Positions 47,011 to 59,198 of a DNA stretch of 64,000 bases are shown here, piece by piece; the stretch's first letter is position 1; every line of letters begins with the position of its first letter. The DNA comes from Gymnogyps californianus (taxonomy: Eukaryota; Chordata; Aves; Accipitriformes; Cathartidae), in contig NC_059472.1 in NCBI RefSeq assembly GCF_018139145.2, forward strand, positions 101,568,877 to 101,632,876, in the 5' to 3' direction. The notes beneath the pieces are model-generated. The model was given only the letters and a program-made list of their open reading frames with translations, was not told the origin of the DNA and did no database searches. Both the position numbers and the translations under genes were made by a program.

Positions 47011-49439
47011 GGGGAAAGAAGACAGTTTGACCAGGGACCCTTGAGAAATCTCTGCTTTTAAGTGCTACCACAGACTGACATCCATGCAAAGCAAACAGGA
47101 TGTCCAATTTTAAATCACTAACAAGCCACATCCTGTAAACTGCATTCTACTCAGCTGACCCAAGAGATAAAATGTGTTGGGACTGATCCTCAGCCATGAT
47201 AACACTGGTTTGCTTAAAGTTACAGCTGAAACCCCCTCCTGAATAGACCTTTATTCTATCCCACCTGCCCCCCACCCCACCACGGGCAGGCAAGGGATCA
47301 TGAGGGGAGGGCAGAAGTGGGGCTCCATCGTCCTAGCATAGCTTAAAGCAGCTCAGATGTTCCTGGCGGTTGTGTTCGGGACTGCGCCAGTACCATGGCA
47401 ATCAGCATAAACTTAGAGTGTGTCTTGCCCTTCACTGAACCTGATCTTCAGACAGATGAAAATTAAGGTGTTGTCCTTCTAGAAAAAAAAAAATCACTTA
47501 ATTGCAAATGGATTTAAGAAGATTGCAAAGACCTGCCAGCTCAAAGCTATTTAAAGAGGCAGTTTGTTGGTCTTTCACTAGTTTTCTGCTCTTCATTCAT
47601 GGCACATCTACTATCAAGAGGCTTTTAAAGACCATCCAGGTTGTCTGAACCAATCCTGGTTAACAAATACACAAAAACTATTTGGGAACATTTGTTGTAT
47701 TCATGTTTACAAATCTACATTGGTGATGCCACTGTACTCTCAGGACTGGTTTTTATTCTTAATTTTTGTTCACCTCAGTATTTGCAAGTATGTAAATGTG
47801 AAAAGCTGTTAATCAGTGTCCACAAAGGTCCAATAATTTTGTGAATGTATACGTGTGTGTGGCTGCGTGTTGTGGACTAACTCTCATATACTTTTATGCT
47901 ATAAAGGTTGTATATAAATATATACTTTGCATATTCTTTATATTAGGGTGGAGGAAAGCTGGCATTAAACGAAATGTGACCAAAAACTGAGCAAGATGCA
48001 CTCTTTGGGCTATTCCCCTAGACATAACTTTATCGCAGCACTGCAAGCACGTGCTTTATTGTTCACTTGCTTGCAGGACTGGCTGTACAGGTTAAAGGCT
48101 AATGCTGTACTCTAGCTTAGGCTAAAAGCCATCCACCCAGCAATGAGGATGCTGGCAGAAATACTTGGTTGCTGACTGCCCTCCACTATCCCCATCAATG
48201 AAGGCACTGTCCTTCTGAGAATGATGGCAGAACAACCCGGCACAGACTCCTGACATCTCCTCCCTGAAATGCGCAGGCAAAGCAGAATAGAGAGGATGCA
48301 GGAACAGGCTGAATTTTGCTGAGGAAAGGCTCATACTTGGCTACAGCCAACCCAAGTCCTCAGACCAGATGCCAGTCCCCAAGACTGACTCCACAGCATT
48401 ACCTGTAAGTACACTTTAACTGTACAGTGACTTGGGACTTATCTGGGCCAGGTAAAGCAGGCCTAGAGCAAAGTCCTGCTGCTGGATTAGTCTTACACCA
48501 GGCTGGGTTTCAGCAGGTTGGTGATGGTTCGTCACGCTGCATTACTTTGTGCACTGCTCTATGAATTCATTCGTGGCAGACTGTGGGAGAATATGCCTGT
48601 TCTTCCTAAGCCCTTGTGCGCAAGTGCTCTCAGCTTGCCAGCACAGTAAATTAAACCGCTGGTGGAAAGACACAGATCCTACTCTAGAAGATGAACTCTT
48701 CCAGCTGTTAATGCAAGTCAGATTTTGGGACAGGGAGCAAAAGGGAAAAGAGAGGCAGATGCAGGGTATGAGACTTGGTGGAAAGAATTTTGGCAGTGGG
48801 TTTTGCCCTGACAAGCAGCAGGGTGCCTTGCTAAGGAGATCACACAGGCTGCATGCAGGCCTGGAGTCATGGAGACAGCTGATGAGAGTTTAGGCTTTGC
48901 CAGACAATAGCATTGTAGTACACACACTGAGGAAAACCCACCAGAGGTGAGTGGAAAAGTAACTTTCTGGAGAATTCCCTTATGGAGTAGTTCCTTACCC
49001 TTCCCAGAGTGTGCTTGCACACGTGCAGACATGTGGAAAGAGATTCCTCTTGCTGTGAACGATGCCACCAGGTACCCTCTGTTGTAACATATTCCACAGA
49101 GTCCACCACAAAGTATCTCATGGACACCTTAGCTCCCTAGCTGCTCTAGCATTCCACAAAACCACACTCTGCAGAGCTTTTCCCAGTAACTGCAAACAGT
49201 TCTGCCTATAAGCTTCTTGTCCAGTTATTCCCCAGGAACAGACACTTAATCCTTAGTGAAGTTAACTACCATGCTAGCAACAATACTCACGGAACTACAC
49301 TAGACAACAGGAGTGCCCTATGTAGGAAGAATTGAGCATAGTCCAGAGATGGATCCCCAAATATTATCAAATAGCATTAATGTTTATGCATTGCTTTCCA
49401 CAGCTTTTAAGTATTGCCCATCAAAAGCATCCTAGCCTG
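47011..49439. other. Unique DNA, nothing firm recognised
   Basis: The 114-codon plus frame at 48549-48893 contains a protein-like stretch (NRWWKDTDPTLEDELFQLLM) but is overlapped by minus-strand frames of similar size and has no splice support, so it is not called. Confidence 0.35.
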
Positions 49440-50050
49440 CTTTAGGACAAGCATCGCCAACAGATAGAGGGAGTAGATCCTTCCCCTCTGCTCAGCCCTG
49501 GTGAAACATATCTGGAGTGCTAGGTCTAGTTCTGGGCTGGAAGAGAGACGTGGACATACTGGAGTGGGTCCAGCAAAAAACCACAAGGATAATTAAGGGA
49601 TTGGAGCATCTGACGTACAAGGAGAGGCTGAGAGAGCTGGGACTGTTCAGCCTGGGGAAGAGAAGGCTCAAGAGGGAATTTTATCAAAGTGTATAAATAC
49701 CTGAAGGGGAGGGGGTGCAGTAAAGAAGACAGAGCCAGGCTCTTCTCAGCAAGAGAAGCTCAGCTTTTCTTCTCTTCTTGCCCATTGACAGGACAAAAGG
49801 CAATGGGCGCAAACTGAAATACAAGGAAGTCCATTTAAATATAAGAAAAAACTTCTTTTTACTGTGAGGGTGGTCAAACACTGGAAGAGGTATCCCGGAG
49901 AGGTTGTGGAGTCTCCATCCTTGGAGATATTCAAAGCCCAACTGGATATGGCCCTGAGCAACCTGATCTATTTGACCCTGCTGCATGCAGCAGGGTCAAA
50001 CTAGATGACCTCCAGAGGTCTCTTCCTTCTTCAGCCATTCTGTGATATGC
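49440..50050 (+). mobile_element. CR1 LINE, 5'-truncated, end of ORF2 and 3' UTR
   Basis: Follows the CR1 consensus in order: CCCCTCTGCTCAGCCCTGGTG, TTCTGGGCTGGAAG, GAGTGGGTCCAGCAAA, GGAGAGGCTGAGAGAGCTGGGACTGTTCAGCCTGGGGAAGAGAAGGCTC. At 49858-49965 one frame still encodes the conserved ORF2 C-terminus FTVRVVKHWKRYPGEVVES and on through SLEIFKAQLDMALSNL. The 3' UTR hairpin and CTAGATGACCTCCAGAGGTC follow, ending near ATTCTGTGATATGCTG. Frameshifts and stops break the upstream coding part and the endonuclease and most of the reverse transcriptase are absent, so it cannot move on its own. Truncation at the 5' end is usual for CR1. The minus-strand frames here are shadows. Confidence 0.93.
49971..50000. 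repeat. Perfect 30-bp palindrome in CR1 3' UTR
   Basis: TTTGACCCTGCTGCA (49971-49985) is followed directly by its exact reverse complement. CR1 3' UTRs normally carry a shorter imperfect hairpin here (the 58590 copy has CCCTGCCCATGGCAGGG). This copy is an extended, mismatch-free version with no loop. Confidence 0.97.
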
Positions 50051-53000
50051 TGTCTTGTGAAATAAGGACAACAGTGCTAAGCCAGCTTGTCTTTGCACAA
50101 GACTATTGGAGTACAAATCCATAAGTCCATAAGTGTACAAGTTTTTTTCTTCATCACCTCTTGAAGTTGCAGTCAAAGAAAGTTGGTGTCTTATACTTGG
50201 ATGTTAGTGAGATACATAACACCTTGGCTATCTTTACCAACTGTCCTTCAACACTAAAATCAGCATGCTTTATATCCACTGATGTTACCAAACCTGTACT
50301 AAGGAAAAAGACACAATTGCAGAATATTTCCAGTCGCAGGCCAGAGGCAGGATGTCCAAGACTGAATCTGTCTGAAAAGTAATTTCCTTCTGATGTAAAA
50401 GACATTCTCTTTTTAATTCTCCCTCCTGCAAATACCATTGCTTTCTTATTCACAGAATGTGTCCAAATACAAGCCGGCAGAAAGTGTCTAATGTGTCCCA
50501 AGGTAAGTATCAACTTCTACCCATTATGGAAAGCTTTATGCAAGTCTGTAGAAAATAAGTGGCCCTTAAGTGAATGTTTTCTAGAAACAAAATAAATGCT
50601 AGGTCTCAGAAATTTCTCAACATTTTCTATGGAGGGGAGAAAGAAAAGAAAAAAATCCATGTCTATAATATCTCAGCTGAAAGTGTGCATAAGGCTCTGC
50701 TACAGCAAAGGTTGATCTCTCTCTCCTTGTTCCTTTCTTATGCTTTCACATCTACCCTCAGCACGGTGCTGCAGGTTGTTTATTTCTCCAAAGAAATTGC
50801 TGCCAAATGCTTGTCGTGACTTGGCAAAGAAGATTAGTGGAGAAGAAGAGAAATGAACATTCTTAGTAAAATGCCTGTTCCCCTCAAGTGGTGTCTTAGC
50901 TGGTATTTTAGTTATGGGTATCTGAACCCCTACATAGCAGAACAGGGAGGATGCAGGAACATTTCTTACAGAAAGGAATCAGGGAAACCCATCCCTTTAT
51001 TCCCTCCCTGCTCCCATAAACAGACGATCTGGCCCAAAGCATCCAACTGTGGGTCTGCCAGCCAGACTGCCTCAACAGAGGGCTTGGTACCTGGCCCCGT
51101 AAAGCTCAGCCCAGCATTTGCTGAAAAGATGCTTCTCCTTCAGCTATTTTGCTCTGCAAGCTGCTGGCATTGTGCTCATGCAATGCCCAAGGATAGCACC
51201 ACAGCCTAGAAAGAAGGCAAAGCTGAAGAGCCCTGTGCTAACCAGCAAGTATCTGCTCCTTGTGAGCTCAGAGTGCCCTCCTTGCTTCAAAACCCATTTG
51301 TCACAAGGGGCTCTGAGAAGCCTCCAATCCTCCACTAGGACTGCAAGTTGTAGTAATCATAGCGTCTGCACTTCTCTTTGTGCAGGCAGCAAAGAAGGAA
51401 GATACAAATGCAAATGAGGATGTCTTCTGTGACAAAGGAGACTAACAGCACCCAATGTCTGTTTTTTACAAGTGATTATTAACATTTTTTTGTGCACTTC
51501 CAAATGCAGAAGGGTTGCTATTCACATGAATGAATGACAATAAGGTTTACTGCTTATTATTGTATCATTCTTTTCTAATACAAAGTATGCAGTATAGGAT
51601 ATAGGGAAATATTATGGGAAACGTTGCAAGATTACCAGAAAAGCAGATGAGCATTTCTTGTATAGGAATATAGAATAATGGCAACCATAATGAGTTCAAA
51701 AAGCCCCAGGTAGTGCACAAACAACAATAAAATGCTCTGAAAGTAATAAATCCACAAGGTTATTAGTACAAGAACAATGATGTAAATGGTTTCAAGTCCC
51801 ATTTGGCTTGGAGCATTTCCTTCTAGGTCAGTGGTTCGAATAAGAGGTAGGCAAATACTGCAGAAGATTTTGTGTAAATGTTTGTTTAATGTTTTTAATG
51901 AATTCACTTAGCTTGTGTTTATTTTCCACTAATATTGTAGCACAGTGGTTCCCAGTCTGCTTCATATTATAGAAAGCCGGATGCCATAAAGGGGGAGGAT
52001 GGATCAATCCCAGGCCATACACCCCTGTTGCAGTGAATGTGCTTTGTGGCAAGAAAGTTCATGAATATCATTCATTTTAAACAAATATTGGCAACTGGTC
52101 AAAGAAATCCAATTCTGTATTTTTTCACATGAGAATTTGTACCATATGCTTTGAATCTAGGAATGGCACTTATTCTGTCCAGGAACAAGCTTGTACACCA
52201 AATCATCACTAAGCCAGGGAATTAGAATTTCAATTTCAGATATTCAGAAAAAGAATATGATTCACAGATATCTGTTCTGATTGTAAATTATTTCAGATAA
52301 ATGTAAGAACACTGATGTTTTCACAAACTATTAGTAATAACAAAAAGATGCAAAATACATTTCACAGCTGAGGCACTATGCTACCCATACATTATATTAC
52401 ATTTTAAGTTACTACTTTTAATACGTTTTGTTCAAAGATGGTTCCTAATATGCAATGCCTGATGGCTATTCACAGGCGTCTATGGAAAGAGTTCAGCTCA
52501 GCTTCTACAGGAATAGTCTCGCAAAAACAACACTACAAACACAGTCTGCACTGCCTGGCTATATAGCGAGGAAGCCATGGATAGGCAACAAATCTTACTT
52601 AAATGTTTACTCCCCCCTTTCACATGGCTGTTAGATAACACACGGCTAAAATATCATCAGTGTTAAGTACAACTTGGGAAGGAAGGGCACACTGGTAACA
52701 GTGTTCTAGTAGAGTGGCAATACACCTCCTTTAAATATATATATTGCTCATAAAGGCTATTGCCAGGCTGTGATATAATAAATTCTTCCCTTTTCCTGAG
52801 GCGGGACAGCCCAATTCAGTTTCAGGTTTACCAATGTCCAAATTTGTTACCCGGCTTCATCCCACCACCTGTCCCATGGATTCTTGCCCGAATAATTTCC
52901 TTTTGGAATTTCAGCTTTTCACTGCTCAGTGTGGTTAAGTTGTTGCTGGGAGGGAGATGTTTCCATGGCTGGAAAGAAAATGTTAGTGAAGCTCCTGCTA

Positions 53001-53734
53001 AAATAAATCTTTCTTAAGCCAAGGGTACTGGAAAATGAACGACTAATGTCTAACCTACTATGTTGGCCAAGATCCTGGGTAAAAGAGCTACAGAAATATC
53101 CAGAAAGCAATAACCTAGATGATACAATTCCAATCAGGATTTTGGATGTAGAAACAGTAATAAAACTCACCCTTCTCATAATCACATGCAATCTGTTTAC
53201 CACAGTGGCTAAAGAAAGCCTTTTGTTTTTGGTGGTGTTATAAGAATTGCTTGTGGTATAATCATATATTTTAAAAGGCCATTAGTTCCTGCTAAAACAT
53301 TGATTTCTCAAAAGTCTACCATCTCCCAGTTTATGAAATAATAACTACATGAATTTGCCAAGTTTAAATAATATTTTCACAGACTAATAACAGATCTGAT
53401 GATTGCCAAGAGAAGATAGCTCAGTCTATTTGGGGACTAGCAATTAAGAAACAGATGACAATATAAGGACCTAAGTACAGTATCCGTATCATAACTAACA
53501 CACCACTCCTTACAGAAAAATCCTGTGTCCTGTAAATTATCTCCACCAGAAAAATTCCTGACCCTTACTTCATTCTAATGTGAATCCATGTACACATCAG
53601 ATATGGATACAAATCAGTATGTTTTTGCTGATGCACAGCACTATGGAATTGATATATGCTCTGACATGTATTTGGGCTTATAACTAGGTGCATACCTGCA
53701 TAAAACCAACATTTAAGAACATCAGGCTACAAAA
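50051..53734. other. Unique AT-rich DNA, nothing firm recognised
   Basis: No exon supported. The CAGTGGTTC words at 51829 and 51942 resemble one terminus of hAT DNA transposons but point the same way (see rejected items). TA-rich tract at 52733-52744. Confidence 0.35.
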
Positions 53735-53786
53735 TTTGGGAAATGCCAGATTCAAGCTTATTTTGGAAATGCCAGATTTAAGCTTT
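53735..53786. repeat. 26-bp tandem duplication
   Basis: Two adjacent 26-base units sharing GGAAATGCCAGATT.AAGCTT, with three mismatches by eye. Confidence 0.85.
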
Positions 53787-53984
53787 CTTGCCAGGTGAGC
53801 AGATGAAGCACCAGATGACTATAACATTTCAGAAATTCCATTCTCTGGGAGGCAAGTACATGTATATATACATATATGTATTATTTCTATTTGGGGAAAA
53901 AAAAAAGTTACATTTTGAATGAAAAATACTGCATTTACTTCCTAACCTCAAGGGCTGTGAAGGGAAGCATGTTACAGCATCACA

Positions 53985-54560
53985 GACCCTTCCAGCCAGC
54001 CCTTCTCTCTTCTGGCTCCCACCAATTGCTACCCAGCTGGTAGAGTCCCTCCATCCCACACAGTGTCTCCCCTGCTCTGTCTCCATCTTTGTAATGGTTT
54101 TCCCACTCTCTGCCTTCTCATCCCTGTTCCACTCCTCTGGGACCTGGCCAGGACAATTGTCTGCGCTTCAGGCATCCCAGTCCCATGGTCCTCGTTCAGC
54201 AGGTTGCTTTCCCTTCCTTTTTACCCCCCATTTTCAGTACTATTTCTCCAGCCCTCTCAGGCCCTATCATTTTCAGTCCTAGCTCTACTCTTCTTCCTCT
54301 CAAAATGTATGGTATCTTCTGCCTTCTTCTCTCCCCACTTTGTCTCTTTGCATACTTTTCATACCTCATAGTCCAAGACCCTCTCAGATCTTCTGCATCT
54401 CCCATCAGATACTTGTCCCTTAGCCTCTGGCTTCAGTGCCCATCCCTTTTCCCAGGAGACCTACATCCCACAGATCCAAATCCTAGATGTTCTTCCTTGC
54501 TAGACCTTTCCTTCGCGCCACCTCCCAGCTTTTGCCCACTCCAGTATCTCTAGCATATTG
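53985..54560. other. Long pyrimidine-skewed stretch
   Basis: The plus strand is strongly enriched in C and T for about 575 bases (CTCTCTTCTGGCTCCC, TTTACCCCCCATTTTC, TCTTCTCTCCCCACTTTG) with few G. Up to three plus-strand frames are open (102, 62 and 122 codons) and would give Ser/Leu/Pro/Phe-rich peptides, as expected from the skew. It is not a simple repeat and matches no family I know. Confidence 0.6.
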
Positions 54561-56184
54561 CAGCACTATGGTCACAAGCTAAACACCAGTCACCCACAAC
54601 TACCAAAAGATTTAATTTGCAATAACTACTCAGAAAAGCCTGTTTCAATTTTACCCACTAAATTTCCAAAGACATTGTGAGATTCAGGATAGCTTTACAT
54701 GGAGGTGTGAAAAGGCAGATTAGCTCAAAACCCTGCTCCATACCATAACAATTGTTAAAAGGAACACATGCCAAAATTCTTATGGGTGAAGCAGGCAACA
54801 CAATGGATTTTACCCTAGCCTTGTTCTGGGAAATGCCTGAACATATTGTTTTTAGAACAATAATAATAACAAGTGATAATAATAGTCTTTTGGATCCACT
54901 GAATATAGAACATTTCAGCCCACAAAGTGAAAATTTGAAAAAGTTAGTTACAAAAAAATGACTGTTTTGCCATGGGGAGTGTTTGGCTTACCAGCTTGGA
55001 CAATGATCATTGTGTGTCTGTGAGTATGGGTTTTTTTCACACTTTGCTTTATTTGTTTTAACCCGTGTTTCTTCTTATTATATATCACAATACCATTGGC
55101 ATGATGGCAGCATGTTTAAAAGCTCTGCAGATTTCAATATTCTTGACAAGCCCACCGTTCTTCAGCCTGTGGGACACTGTCCTGCCCTCCTCAGAATCAC
55201 GAGGAACTATGCCACTGCTTCCTCAAGGGGCCACAGTTTCTGCACTGGGGTTCAAATACAGCGGAAACCAAATAGTTTTGCTGGCATTGAAGAACACGCT
55301 CTCCTCTACTGAGACTGAAAGGTCTTTCTTCTGCATTAATTACATTTGTACTGGTGTTCTTCATGAGTCGCTCTAGGTATCTAGAGCTTTCTTCAGAGAA
55401 TACACACTACTATACATAGTATATACACAGCCTATAAAGCCACAGATTATGTTTCCTTTGCTCTGCCAAGGACAGTTAGTTACCCATTTCTCCACAAAGA
55501 TGATAAAATTGTAATTACAATGACCGATACAGAGAACTGTTCGGCTTTGAGGAGAATCGTGCAGATTTTTGATGGGAAAAGTCAACAAGAATTTTGTCTA
55601 GACGTGCTGTTTGATTAAGGAACTGACTATGAGATCAATTATCAGTTATGACTGAGGCTCAATTCTACCATTTCAGATACGATCACCAGCAGTCAAACCT
55701 GACAGCTGTGCTGCATTCCTTCACAACGATATAGCTGTGTATAAAATAATGATATTTTGGATTACCCAAACAGCTGGACTACAACTCATAGCTGGAACTG
55801 ATGAAAGTAATACACATTTAATTTAGAACAAATCTGGCATTTCAAAGTATACAAAGATGTCAGGTTTAGCAGAGGTAACAAACATCTTGTTCCAGTATCA
55901 CTTCTTTTTCTGCTAAAGAAATAATTTCTGGGGTGCTGAAGAATAGGTCGTAACAACTTTATCAAATGTGCCCAAAAGACTTTGCAGCCAAAGTCTTATT
56001 GAAAAAGCAATGAGGCTGCTACTTATTCACCACAAGTGAGGCCTTCCTACAGGAAATTCTGTAAGTTTCCCCATCTCTATTTCTTTACAAACCATGGCCA
56101 AAGAATGTCTTGAAGCTAAGACCCTTGTAGATAGAATTGATTAGTCCAATGCTTGGCAGTTGTAGCTACATGGATCAGTTTGCC
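54561..56184. other. Unique AT-rich DNA, nothing recognised
   Basis: No repeat family or exon recognised. Overlapping short frames only. Confidence 0.4.
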
Positions 56185-56205
56185 TTTTTTTTTTTTTTTT
56201 TTTTT
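56185..56205. repeat. Poly-T run of 21
   Basis: Pure T21 tract, poly-A on the minus strand. No adjacent element recognised. Confidence 0.95.
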
Positions 56206-58589
56206 GACATATGGAAACTCTAGGTGTTAGAAATATTTTGGGCTAGCTCAACTGAAACGTTAATTATGTTGAGGAATTCATTAGGTCATTTTTAAATTTA
56301 TTTTTTATGGAGCATCTGGGATGCTACAGGATATAATGAACTTAATAAAGTATGGCTGAACACTGCTAATTTTAGAAGGTCATAGCCAAGAAGTCAACTT
56401 GTTTAAATGATAAAGCCAGCACCTCCTGGGAGATGTCTGCCTACATCAGTTATATGTAACAGGCACAGTAACAGGGTCATTGTGGAAAAAGCAGAAGGCC
56501 TCAAATCCATTTGCAGCTGCTTGGATTCAGCATTCCTGGTGCAAAGCCAGTGGAGCCAGCATCTCCTCCAGCCCTTTCAGTGCAGTGCCTTTGATAGGTG
56601 AGGAATGAAGCTATGCCATGGGCACAGCTGCTTTGCCTTACCAAAGACCAAAGCCGCTGCAGCTTCAGAGTTGGGGAACCACTGGGGACCAGATCTGTCC
56701 CATCATTATTTAAGTAAGTCCCATGAAGAATGGCAAAAGCGGTGAGAGTAAAATATCCTAAAGAAAGAGAGCAACACGCTTCGTAATGTTGGCTAAGTGT
56801 TGGCAAGAAGCCATGCTGTCATACTGCATGGAGAACTCCCGTGGATGAGATGGGATGACAGTTCTGTGTCTACAGACCATTCATCCTGGCAGCGCACGTG
56901 CATCTGTTACATGCACAGGAATTTTTATAGCAGCGATTGTAAGGAGGATTAAATAAGTGTCTGACTCTGAGGTACATAGAAAGGACATCACAAGTTATAA
57001 TGGCATAAAGTTAGCAGGGCAGTGATGTGAGAGGGGTGAGAAAGGAATAGGGAAAATACCATGCAGCTCTGCAGGTCCTCTTTACCTCTGAGTTTAAAAG
57101 AAATTATTCTGAGCTGGAGTCAGTGCCTGACAATGAAAATGAGATAAGAAATAAAAATTGCTAACTCTGTGCAACGTTCATGGATACCCAGCTAAAGACT
57201 CAGCATTTCCACTTTCTTGTAGGGCTCCGGACATTTTCACGGTGGTGCAGATATGGCATGTGTTTTCATCTGCGCTTTTCCTATTGTATTTCAACTTCAT
57301 TAGAAACTGAATTAAGCTCAAATGGAATTTAAAACAATGGAAATGTGTCTAGACAGGATTTAACTAAATGTATTAACTCAATGGGACTTTCAGATAGTGA
57401 AATAACATTTTGTGAGCTCCCACAAAGAAGCAGGAATGGCATTTTTATTGGGGTTCACCACTTTACTATTTCAATAAACACTAAACAGACTGAACACCTT
57501 TGTAAATGAATACTAAGGTTAGTCAGAAAACACAAAAGTTTTTTTCCTTCCTCCTTATGAAGGAAATTTTGTTATGGAATTAAAAATTTTATTTTTATTT
57601 ACATATTTACATTTTTTGCCACAAACCCCTCCACTTTTTATTTTCTGACAATTGGAAAAACTTTTGAAAATTTCTCAGAATTGTTTGACCACCTGCTTGG
57701 ATATCATATAACTTTTCAAAACAACAGAACTAGGCTTCTCATGAACCTGTAAGAATCTTGTTCTGGGCCACAGGAATCTTCCCCCCTTCTTCACAAATCT
57801 AAAATGTCTAAGATCCTTCTCAGGAGGGCTTTTCAAACTCTCTTTAACAATTATAATGATAGATGGATATCTGTGAAATAGAACCAATGTGACTGAAATA
57901 GTTGCATAAGCACAAAGGTTTTGACAAAGTAATCAGGAAAAATGGGATTTGTATAAGTGGAAAAATCTAAGAAACTGCATATTTAAAGAAAAGACACGTA
58001 GAAAATGAGATAAATTGAAGAACAGGCTCTGAAGGGAATGAAACAGTCACAGGAAGGCAAGTGACTTATTTGAAGACACAGAACTTCTCTTTATTTTTCC
58101 TTACCTCTCTAAAGCAAAGTTCACGGGATAGGTTTTCCATTGGATTTACCTGAAGCTGGACCTTGATATGACCTAATGGGATGAGTACACTCTCTGCATC
58201 AAGGATGGAAAGCATAGTGTAGAGCACAGGCTAGACTATAACATAGCAGAGTACTTTTCCAACATACCTCCACATGCATGTTGTGGATAGGCAAAGACAA
58301 AGACAAAGAAACAGCTGCTGAAATGTCCCTGGAAGCAAAAGTGCTTTGGAGCTTTCTGCTGCTGTCGCAGAAGGGGTGGCTGTGTGTGCCTCCTCTACAA
58401 ATGGGTATCACCAGCCTGGCTCCTCTGCTGACTATCACTTCTGGGACCTTGGCAGACAGCACCTGGCTGCAGGCTGTAGCATACTTTGTGCATGTAGCTC
58501 TGTGATCATTTCCATTCCTAAAACAGTGCTTCAAACCAAGTCTGCACACCTCTGACAAGTAACCCCACAGATTCATTTAGTATCTGGGT
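56206..58589. other. Unique AT-rich DNA, nothing recognised
   Basis: No transposon recognised. Short overlapping frames at 56407-56806 and 58199-58576 lack domains. Confidence 0.4.
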
Positions 58590-58795
58590 ATTTAGTGTGA
58601 GGGTGATGAGGCACTGGAACAGGTTGCCCAGAGAGTTGTGGATGCCCCATCCCTGGAAGTGTTCAAGGCCAGGTTGGATGGGGCTTTGAGCAATCTGGTC
58701 TAGAGGAAGGTGTCCCTGCCCATGGCAGGGGGGGTTGGAACTAGATAATCTTTAAGGTCCCTTCCAAACCCAAACCATTCTATGATTCTATGATC
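58590..58795 (+). mobile_element. CR1 LINE 3' end, relatively young copy
   Basis: Matches the bird CR1 3' end closely: GTGAGGGTGATGAGGCACTGG, AACAGGTTGCCCAGAGAG, GTGGATGCCCCATCCCTGG, GTTCAAGGCCAGGTTGGATGG, TGTCCCTGCCCATGGCAGGG, and the diagnostic terminal ATTCTATGATTCTATGAT repeat. Only about 200 bases remain, a severe 5' truncation. Few changes from the remembered consensus suggest it is younger than the other two CR1 copies. The last ORF2 codons are present at the start but no protein is made. Confidence 0.95.
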
Positions 58796-59145
58796 TACCC
58801 TTGACTTTCACTCCCTCTGCTACCCCAAGTTGCCCAAGTTGTGCTAAATCTTGTTAAATCCTTTCTCTCTTTGTTATGCTTAATTATATAGTTGTCAATC
58901 TTAAAACACACAAAAGAGGTAAATTTGAAAACAGTCTGGGATTTGTATTATACTGTTGAATGAACTGTTATTTTTCCTATTGCACAGGAGAGACAGCTTT
59001 AAATGAACTTTTCACAGACAAAAAAGTGGGTGAGTCTTTAACAAGAAAGAAAGGAATTAGCAGGTGTATAATTATTTTACTGCTTCTACTTTTGTTACTT
59101 TCCTCCCTTACTGTCAGCCTTCATCCTCTCCCCAATGTGGTTAAA
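58796..59145. other. Unique AT-rich DNA, nothing recognised
   Basis: No feature recognised between the CR1 end and the AAT microsatellite. Confidence 0.4.
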
Positions 59146-59192
<47 letters not shown>

Positions 59193-59198
59193 CAACAA
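59146..59198. repeat. (AAT)n microsatellite with (AAC) tail
   Basis: About 14-15 perfect AAT units followed by about three AAC units. Homopolymeric Asn or Ile runs in frames across it are artefacts. Confidence 0.97.

Noticed and set aside
48549..48893. 114-codon frame with a protein-like middle (NRWWKDTDPTLEDELFQLLM)
   Set aside because: Minus-strand frames of similar length cover the same bases and no splice sites flank it. It would deserve a protein search but is not supported from sequence alone.
49684..49986. 100-codon minus-strand frame over the CR1
   Set aside because: Antisense shadow of the CR1 ORF2 end and 3' UTR.
51831..51841. GGTTCGAAT as a tRNA B box
   Set aside because: No A box, acceptor stem or cloverleaf can be built around it.
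51829..51964. Two CAGTGGTTC words as hAT transposon ends
   Set aside because: Both point the same way, so they are not terminal inverted repeats of one element, and no 8-bp target duplication is visible.
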